Source: an uncultured Prevotella sp. (lineage in GTDB: Bacteria > Bacteroidota > Bacteroidia > Bacteroidales > Bacteroidaceae). From it: 63,357 nt of DNA. The notes beneath the pieces were generated by a model. It had not been told where the DNA came from. It searched no databases and saw nothing but the letters and a program-made list of their open reading frames with translations. The translations under genes were made by a program, and so were the position numbers. The stretch covers positions 1 to 63,357 of the forward strand of contig CAMWVS010000010.1 in the NCBI GenBank assembly GCA_947177775.1, in the 5' to 3' direction. Below, one piece after another: positions 57,758-63,357 of this stretch (the stretch's first letter is position 1; each line of letters opens with the position of its first letter).

Positions 57758-57795
57758 GTGGACGACCTCGTGATGAAGTCGTCCACTTATTTTTG
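57758..57795 (+). terminator. Terminator after the barrel gene or bidirectional
   Basis: Stem AGTGGACGAC (57758-57767) with GTCGTCCACT (57779-57788), followed by TATTTTTG. It is 244 bases past the plus-strand gene and 40 bases past the end of the minus-strand 715-aa gene, so it could serve either. Confidence 0.7.
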
Positions 57796-57834
57796 CCAAA
57801 ATTTTCGACCGCCAATAGGCGGCGAAGTGGCATT

Positions 57835-59982
57835 CTAAAGCCATGATTGCCAATTGTCGCAGGATGTCTTTATGTATTGACCGATTGATGTATCCCCGTA
57901 ATATTTTACAACAGTTCTTAGATTATTCAGAGTGAACTGAGCCTTTGCTTTTGCTTCATCTGTTGTAAGCATGGCGAGTGATGCTTTTAGTTCTTTATCA
58001 TAGATTTCTTCTGTAACCACATGCCCTACAGTCTCTTCATAATCATATAAAAAGGCGTAGTATTTTTGTGCGAAATCATCTTCCCAGTGTAGATTCGGCT
58101 CAAAGACACCGGTACATTCACCTCGCCAATATTGTGTAAGCGCCCAACATTCCTCAAACGAGTTCCATCTGCCTATTGCATACATCATTCGGGCCAGACC
58201 TCTTTCATCCGACGTATGGCCATACGTCATCTGTCGTTTATATTTCTGCATCTTGCGAGCAAAATTTAATTTTGCTTTTGGATTCGACTTGATGGAGTGG
58301 CTCATTGCTTGGCTTTCCTTTTCCCATGGCTCAGCACCAACGTACGAAGGTGACCACACGTTCCATCTTGAAGGATATGGCGTGAAAGGATTTCTGCAAA
58401 GATAGCCACCTTTGTCAATATTCATCGTCTTAAGATAGTGTTCACTGACTTTTGACAAGTATTTTATTGCTCGACTATAGTTTTCTTCCCTAAGCGCGAG
58501 TGTCCCTATCAACTCATAATAATAGTCTTTATCGGTTCGTGCTTTGCGTCGCAAGAATTTGTATAGTGATTTGTCGGTCATGATGCTGTGATAGGTCGAC
58601 GCAAGTTGTGATGACGTGAGGCTCCCCATTAGTTGGAAAGACAGACATCCATAATCAATAAAGACTGTATTCTGTTCACTATTACGCATTTCGGTAACAC
58701 TCTGGCTGCGCATCGGTTCCGGAAAATATGAATAATCTCTCTCGCTATATACAAGGTATCTACGTGCAGGATACTCCATGTTGTCAGCGTATGCACAAAG
58801 TAATATCGCTGTGCTATAATCTTTCATGCTCCATAACGTTGGCACCCAATCGACATATATTATATTCCGGCACCGTCTTACCCATTCTTTGGCATCGTGG
58901 TTGAGAACATCAGTTTTGGTTTCTATCCATTTGAGGTCGGCGAGCAAACTGGACGAGTCTCCGACCCGTGCATCAAGTTTCATCTTATATGCGCGGGCAA
59001 GGCTTTCCAATTCCTCAGATGAGAATTTTTGTCTCAATGCCTGACGGATATATTGTTGAGCCAACGTTTTGTTGTTATTTAATTCATTGTCAATATATGC
59101 CATTACAAAATTCCAGTCACCACGGCAAGCCACTTTATTTTTTTTCAAAAGTTGGATGACAACAGGTCGGATTACCTGCATGAATATGGTATTAGTCGCA
59201 TTGCTGCGAATATAATCTATCAATTGGGGGGCATCAGGATTTCTTTCCGCCATATATTTTACAGGGTCTTCAACGGATAGAGACCAAACGTCACCGGCTT
59301 TGGCAAAAATGGAATCAGCTCGATTCACATCACCAAGTCTGCTCCAGCATCCTGCCGCATATCTTTGAGCCATCCGTTTCATCAGATTAGAGTCAGGAGT
59401 ATCGGCAAAGGCCGAGTCTGCATATTCTATACATGAAGCATAGTCACGCGAAGCAAATAAGGCTCTCGTCACTTGCAAGGCATAGCGGTCTTTCAGCCGC
59501 TCACCTTTGTAGGCCCTGCACTGCTCGATAATATCATTAAAATCTCCGGTACCTCCGCTATCGTCATGTTTGCGGGGATAGTACCACGGCGAACGTATTT
59601 CTCGCCATCTTTCCTCCAGATTCTTCGCTGTACCGAGTAAATCTGTTATTTCACTATCGCATGAATTATTCAGATAAATATAAAACAAATTGTCTGTTTT
59701 AGCCGGCTTATAGCCGGTATAATCATAAAATCGGCTCCAGGAATCACGATATACCACCTTCTCTATATCGGCCAGAGGGATACGTTCGGATGTCAGGGAC
59801 TGCCATGACCTCAGGTTTTCCTCTCGTTCATATTCCGACATATTCTTATGAGGGCCAGTCAAGCCGAAAAACTCCGGTGTGGGTATAATCGGATTATAAG
59901 GTCCGCAGGCGTAAGATTCGATTGAACATACTACAATTAGTATCAGACTACTCAGCAAACTGAAAAATTTCGTTGATCTCAT
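57835..59982 (-). CDS. Large exported helical-repeat protein of unknown function, 715 aa
   Basis: I do not recognise a characterised family. A signal peptide is clear (hydrophobic FFSLLSSLILIVVCSIES), with the mature end at or near YACGPYNPIIPTPEFFG; a Cys-Gly-Pro start just after the cleavage site is striking, but the sequence before it is not a good lipobox. The rest is helical with TPR/SEL1-like pairs, for example ASCIEYADSAFADTPDSNLM and LALREENYSRAIKYLSKVSE, and many Trp and Tyr. It ends in NWQSWL. The gene overlaps the upstream lipoprotein gene by 35 bases, so the two are co-expressed. Composition is AT-richer than the housekeeping genes. Confidence 0.8.
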   Translation of the reverse strand: MRSTKFFSLLSSLILIVVCSIESYACGPYNPIIPTPEFFGLTGPHKNMSEYEREENLRSWQSLTSERIPLADIEKVVYRDSWSRFYDYTGYKPAKTDNLFYIYLNNSCDSEITDLLGTAKNLEERWREIRSPWYYPRKHDDSGGTGDFNDIIEQCRAYKGERLKDRYALQVTRALFASRDYASCIEYADSAFADTPDSNLMKRMAQRYAAGCWSRLGDVNRADSIFAKAGDVWSLSVEDPVKYMAERNPDAPQLIDYIRSNATNTIFMQVIRPVVIQLLKKNKVACRGDWNFVMAYIDNELNNNKTLAQQYIRQALRQKFSSEELESLARAYKMKLDARVGDSSSLLADLKWIETKTDVLNHDAKEWVRRCRNIIYVDWVPTLWSMKDYSTAILLCAYADNMEYPARRYLVYSERDYSYFPEPMRSQSVTEMRNSEQNTVFIDYGCLSFQLMGSLTSSQLASTYHSIMTDKSLYKFLRRKARTDKDYYYELIGTLALREENYSRAIKYLSKVSEHYLKTMNIDKGGYLCRNPFTPYPSRWNVWSPSYVGAEPWEKESQAMSHSIKSNPKAKLNFARKMQKYKRQMTYGHTSDERGLARMMYAIGRWNSFEECWALTQYWRGECTGVFEPNLHWEDDFAQKYYAFLYDYEETVGHVVTEEIYDKELKASLAMLTTDEAKAKAQFTLNNLRTVVKYYGDTSIGQYIKTSCDNWQSWL

Positions 59983-61009
59983 TATCGGAATATTTTGAAA
60001 GGTTCTTTAAATCAAGATGATATAAGATATTTGAATGGTCTCGGTTTGAAAGTTTTGTATCAATCATTCGCTTAACTTTTGAGATATCCTCAAACTCCGA
60101 GGTCTCCTGTCTCACCATATCGCCCTTTAAAATCAAACGGTCATTATATGGGATGTTGCGTTTGGCTACATATACATTGCCTCCACGAGGCGTAAATTGT
60201 GTCGTATCTGTCAGGTTCAGTCCATTCATCAGTCCGATAAACTTTCGTTTGCGAAACAGCAGTTGCCATGAATAAGCAGGGTAAGCCACATCAAGATTAA
60301 GCTGATAGTCCGATAGGTGTTTGAGATACGGTTCCACATCTTTTGTTGCAATGATGGAGTTTGCGACATCGGGGTCGTTGAAACTTCCCGTATTATAGAC
60401 CATCAATACGCCATTGTCAACAGGCGGAACATTGCCTGATAATTGATGCAACCTTATGGTTGAACTCAGTCGCCAGGGTAATTGCAGGTATGCAATACCA
60501 TGTTTTACGGAATCGCAAAGTGCAAAGTATGATTTCTCTGTGGATTGCGTCCAATCGCAATCCAGTTGTAATTCATTGACATTGGGAATGCTATTATACT
60601 CGCACATATTTCTGACGCGCGTCACAATATTTCGTGCGAGTACCCCCTCATGCCCTTTCATAGCCTTCAGTGCATTCAGTGTGACATAGACAACCGGGAC
60701 AAATTCCTTGTCGCTGAGAGAATCTTCCAAAAGATAATTATCCGGATAATCAATCCTGACCGAAGCATTCGGAACTGTTTTTTCATCTATAGCAGTGGCA
60801 TATGTGGCTTCTGACACATCAAACATACGAAGATATATCCGTCCTATGTCATGTTTCTTTATAAAAGCAATATCAGCACTGTCAAGATGAAAAACAGTTT
60901 TCCAATAATACACAGAATTTACCCCCTCGTGAACCTGCGGTGGCAGAGTCCCGGAGCATGATGCGACAATCATTGAAAGGATTGTCATAAATGGAATCAG
61001 ATACTTCAT
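59948..61009 (-). CDS. Lipoprotein with a probable TIM-barrel fold, unknown function, 353 aa
   Basis: Lipoprotein signal MKYLIPFMTILSMIVASC (lipidated Cys18). The body alternates short hydrophobic strands and amphipathic helices as in a (beta/alpha)8 barrel: VYYWKTVFHLDSADIAFI, HDIGRIYLRMFDV, PVVYVTLNALKAM, LQLDCDWTQSTEKSYFALCD, GVLMVYNTGSF and LDVAYPAYSWQLL. The acidic DCDW at the end of a strand is a candidate catalytic site, as in glycoside-hydrolase-like barrels (possibly DUF3142-like; not verified). It overlaps the 715-aa gene by 35 bases. A terminator separates it from the LytTR pair upstream, but read-through is possible. Confidence 0.8.
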   Translation of the reverse strand: MKYLIPFMTILSMIVASCSGTLPPQVHEGVNSVYYWKTVFHLDSADIAFIKKHDIGRIYLRMFDVSEATYATAIDEKTVPNASVRIDYPDNYLLEDSLSDKEFVPVVYVTLNALKAMKGHEGVLARNIVTRVRNMCEYNSIPNVNELQLDCDWTQSTEKSYFALCDSVKHGIAYLQLPWRLSSTIRLHQLSGNVPPVDNGVLMVYNTGSFNDPDVANSIIATKDVEPYLKHLSDYQLNLDVAYPAYSWQLLFRKRKFIGLMNGLNLTDTTQFTPRGGNVYVAKRNIPYNDRLILKGDMVRQETSEFEDISKVKRMIDTKLSNRDHSNILYHLDLKNLSKYSDNEINEIFQFAE

Positions 61010-61040
61010 GTTCAGTCAGATTTATGATGCAAATTTCGGG

Positions 61041-61075
61041 CAAAAAAATCGCCCGACAAAATGAATTGCCGGGCG
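61041..61075 (-). terminator. Terminator after the phosphodiester-glycosidase-like gene
   Basis: On the minus strand CGCCCG (61075-61070) pairs with CGGGCG (61055-61050), followed by ATTTTTTT. It splits the four-gene block into two pairs, or attenuates the downstream pair. Confidence 0.75.
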
Positions 61076-61117
61076 TTGTATGAAATGTCGCTGTGAGTGT
61101 ATGAAACGGATTTAATC

Positions 61118-61984
61118 TCACCGCCATACTATGTAATTCACACTGTCTATATCTTTATCCCATTCGTGACCAAAGGTAAATGAAGCACCTCCCGCATCCA
61201 CAAATCTTCCATAGGCATCTCCTCCTACAAGATATATGGCATTGCTGACCCCCACATCTGTCAGTACTTGGGAAAAGTCATGAAATGTCAACTTCTCACG
61301 ACTGACTACCACGCTGATTTTCCCATTCAATTCGACCAATGCCTTTCGTACCGACTTCCCTTTGGGTTTATTCTCAACTATATGCCCTCCTACGACAAGA
61401 GGATACTGCCGGAAGAAATATCCGTTGGAGTTCAATGCTTGTTCAAACATAGGTGTGACGTCGGCAACTCCAACTGTCACATATCCGTTGATAATCGAGC
61501 AAAAGCCGGCCTTAGCTTCGCCCTTGCTCATAAGTTCACCATTAACAACAAATGAACCGACAATACCACCATTGTCACCCCGCACATCAGCAGCCTGAGC
61601 TATCAATACTATTGTTGAGTCATTAATGCACTCGTCACCTATTTCAAGTACAGGGGTAGCGTTATGGGGCGTGAGGATACTTAGTCCTATTCCGTTTACG
61701 ACAGTATCTGTCTTAATGGTAAAAGCCGGTGTCTTTGCTTTGTCGGTACTCACTACAGTCGCTGTACTCATAGCTGATAGTTCCGTTACCTCCTCGTTGA
61801 TTCTTTCATCCTCAATTTCTCCGGACGAGAAAAACATTATTCCCAATGCTATGATTAGAAACAATGATGCAACCACCCACAAAACTACGGGCAATATCCT
61901 ACGTCTTTTCTTGCCTGTCTTAACTTCTCCGGATGAAATTATGCGAATTTCATCATCATTTATGTCGCAATGTTGATTACTCAT
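61118..61984 (-). CDS. Membrane-anchored phosphodiester-glycosidase-like (NAGPA-type) protein, 288 aa
   Basis: A basic, cytosolic N-terminus of about 29 residues (ending KTGKKRRR), one membrane helix (about 30-52) and an outer domain. The outer domain fits the phosphodiester glycosidase (NAGPA, formerly DUF2233) family: GGIVGSFVVNGEL, YFFRQYPLVVGGHIV, RKALVELNGKISVVV and LTDVGVSNAIYLVGGDAYG. The usual LDGG in that last motif is LVGG here, so the acidic residue is lost and the enzyme may be inactive. The start overlaps the LytTR gene by 4 bases. The topology, with a short cytosolic tail, resembles a membrane-bound partner of a regulator. Confidence 0.8.
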   Translation of the reverse strand: MSNQHCDINDDEIRIISSGEVKTGKKRRRILPVVLWVVASLFLIIALGIMFFSSGEIEDERINEEVTELSAMSTATVVSTDKAKTPAFTIKTDTVVNGIGLSILTPHNATPVLEIGDECINDSTIVLIAQAADVRGDNGGIVGSFVVNGELMSKGEAKAGFCSIINGYVTVGVADVTPMFEQALNSNGYFFRQYPLVVGGHIVENKPKGKSVRKALVELNGKISVVVSREKLTFHDFSQVLTDVGVSNAIYLVGGDAYGRFVDAGGASFTFGHEWDKDIDSVNYIVWR

Positions 61985-62346
61985 CTTGTAGCCTCCTTTT
62001 CCAATAGTTCTTTCAATGCTTTCAACGCCTCCTTGGATGCCGACACTTCATGATGAAAAGTGCGACAGTCCGACAAAATCATTTTTTGCCGTACAGGATT
62101 TATGTAAGCGATGAAATCACGATTAACAATCAAGCTTTTACCGATGCGTATGAAGCGATTGTCATCACTATCCAGCATCTCGGTTATACGCCTTTCTATC
62201 TGCCCTAACTGTAGGGTCAGGACAAAGCTCTCGCCATCGGTCAACGTCACGACCGAGTAGTTCCCATCGGCTGTAATATATACAACCGTATCGGAAGGAA
62301 CGCGGACAATCTCCGTGGATGTGGTGAAAACAAGGCGTTTATCCAT
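61981..62346 (-). CDS. Stand-alone LytTR DNA-binding protein, 121 aa
   Basis: A transcription regulator made only of a LytTR domain, with no receiver domain. The family core is visible: DTVVYITADGNYSVVTLTDG, then FIRIGKSLIVNRDFIAYINP and the final MILSDCRTFHHEVSASKEALKALKELL. LytTR domains bind direct-repeat DNA in promoters. It is the first gene of the block, with a near -7 box and a 4-base overlap with the membrane protein, an arrangement known from LytTR regulatory systems in which a membrane partner inhibits the regulator. That role here is inference. Confidence 0.9.
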   Translation of the reverse strand: MDKRLVFTTSTEIVRVPSDTVVYITADGNYSVVTLTDGESFVLTLQLGQIERRITEMLDSDDNRFIRIGKSLIVNRDFIAYINPVRQKMILSDCRTFHHEVSASKEALKALKELLEKEATR

Positions 62347-62359
62347 AAGCTTTATGGCG

Positions 62360-62367
62360 CAAAATTA
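62360..62367 (-). promoter_or_regulatory. -7 box of the LytTR gene
   Basis: TAATTTTG on the minus strand matches TAnnTTTG and lies 13 bases before the ATG. No clear -33 element was seen. Confidence 0.6.
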
Positions 62368-62427
62368 CGAATATTCCACGAGACTATTGCTATCGAGTAG
62401 CTACTAAAGTATAAAATAATAGCCATC

Positions 62428-62535
62428 TGATCACGAAATTGTTATTTCGGGCTATCAGGCAAGACATACTATGTGCCTGAATATGTTAATTTGGCTGTCG
62501 GTAAACTGACGGAGTTCTTCGGAAACAAGCTGTAA
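62428..62535 (+). pseudogene. Possible C-terminal gene fragment
   Basis: A plus-strand frame reads CYFGLSGKTYYVPEYV then NLAVGKLTEFFGNKL and a stop at 62533. The residue use is protein-like, but no start, promoter or family was recognised. It may be the tail of a gene broken when the neighbouring block was inserted. Confidence 0.3.
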
Positions 62536-62559
62536 TAATCTTCAAAACGTTACTATGAG

Positions 62560-62582
62560 TGTGCTTCATCTGCATTTTGACA
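62560..62582. repeat. 23-bp direct repeat, right copy
   Basis: Identical to 57673-57695 and in the same orientation, with flanks that differ. Confidence 0.85.
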
Positions 62583-62847
62583 GTTTGCAAACGATTGTTT
62601 TCCAACACAAGGACATACAGACGAACCACCACACCCAAATTTGTAAATTTAGTTCTGACTTTTACGCCCACGAGAAGAGGGACTTTTCAAAAAAAATCGA
62701 CCGGGGCCGCAAATATCGCAAGCATGCGCGTATCAAATATTAGGGGTCACCGTGATTATATATTTACATATTTCATAACCACCTCATTCTTAACCACATA
62801 GAAATCGTACCATTGGCACAAAACAACGGCAGCGGCGCGGTGGGTCT
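62583..62847. other. Non-coding stretch upstream of the third repeat element
   Basis: From 62347 to the window end no intact gene is supported. This part is AT-rich, with only short overlapping frames. Confidence 0.5.
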
Positions 62848-63040
62848 GCCGTAAGGCCCTCCCGGCTCTGCAACGGGGCCTTTACGGCGATGCAACGGGG
62901 CCACCGTTGCATCACAACAAGGCCGTTGTTGCAACCCAAGGAGGCCCTTACGGGAACAAAACGGTAACTTTTCAGGACAAAATCGGCAATCAAAAAACAA
63001 GGAGAAATTTAATTCTGGAAAAGCCGGGAGGGCCTTACGG
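62848..63040. repeat. GC-rich inverted-repeat element, copy 3, with an extra half-end
   Basis: A unit of about 106 bases starts GCCGTAAGGCCCTCCCGG (62848) and ends in the inverted GAGGCCCTTACGG (about 62941-62953). About 70 bases on, a further single end, CCGGGAGGGCCTTACGG (63024-63040), follows. The interior has TGCAACGGGGCC palindromes, again differently ordered. Confidence 0.8.

Positions 63041-63357
<317 letters not shown>

Overview
The window looks like a chromosomal contig from a Prevotella-like member of the Bacteroidales. The evidence is Bacteroidetes-type promoters (TAnnTTTG at -7, sometimes TTTG about 19 bases upstream), the very large SprA translocon of the type IX secretion system next to ruvA, many signal-peptide glycoside hydrolases, and families such as DUF349, DUF4421 and DUF4890. 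The contig ends in a 34-base run of G that is probably a sequencing artefact.

Layout. 1-12.5 kb is housekeeping: a glycine-zipper lipoprotein, a UPF0104/LPG-synthase-like membrane protein, the dipeptidase pepD, a CorA-type transporter, a DUF349 protein, tRNA-Gln, then rsfS-ftsH-cdsA and a convergent YitT-type membrane protein. 12.8-23.8 kb is a carbohydrate-degradation cluster without SusC/SusD in view: GH127, GH30, DUF2264, heparinase II/III-like and GH35 on the plus strand, and a convergent GH28 that lies just downstream of sprA. 23.9-32.3 kb is ruvA-sprA on the minus strand. 32.9-44.2 kb holds an orphan AAA ATPase, diaminopimelate dehydrogenase, a VWA lipoprotein, a run of DNA-metabolism genes (RecD-like helicase, phosphopantetheinyl transferase, rmuC, dinB) and small envelope proteins. 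44.3-53.5 kb is a complete type I-C CRISPR-Cas locus: 21 spacers and cas3-cas5-cas8c-cas7-cas4-cas1-cas2 as one minus-strand operon, visibly more AT-rich than its surroundings. 53.5-57.5 kb has a decayed Bro-N gene, an acetyltransferase and a TonB-receptor-like outer-membrane barrel. 57.8-62.4 kb is a minus-strand block of four genes: a stand-alone LytTR regulator overlapping a membrane-anchored phosphodiester-glycosidase-like protein, then, after a terminator, a lipoprotein overlapping a large exported helical protein.

Most unusual content. (1) The LytTR block is the best candidate for an undescribed system: regulator plus membrane partner, followed by two uncharacterised envelope proteins, with a 23-bp direct repeat on either side of the block. 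(2) The intergenic DNA holds several repeat families: about 107-bp units with about 18-bp inverted ends (three copies), a GTTACATGGGCC-type palindromic repeat (two loci), two homologous 33-bp hairpins at convergent gene junctions, and short-word tandem arrays between genes, one of whose relatives seems to have entered the RecD-like helicase gene in frame. (3) The Cas7 protein has a Lys/Glu-rich insertion of about 30 residues just before a conserved motif.

All functional calls rest on reading motifs and remembered family features; no database search was run.
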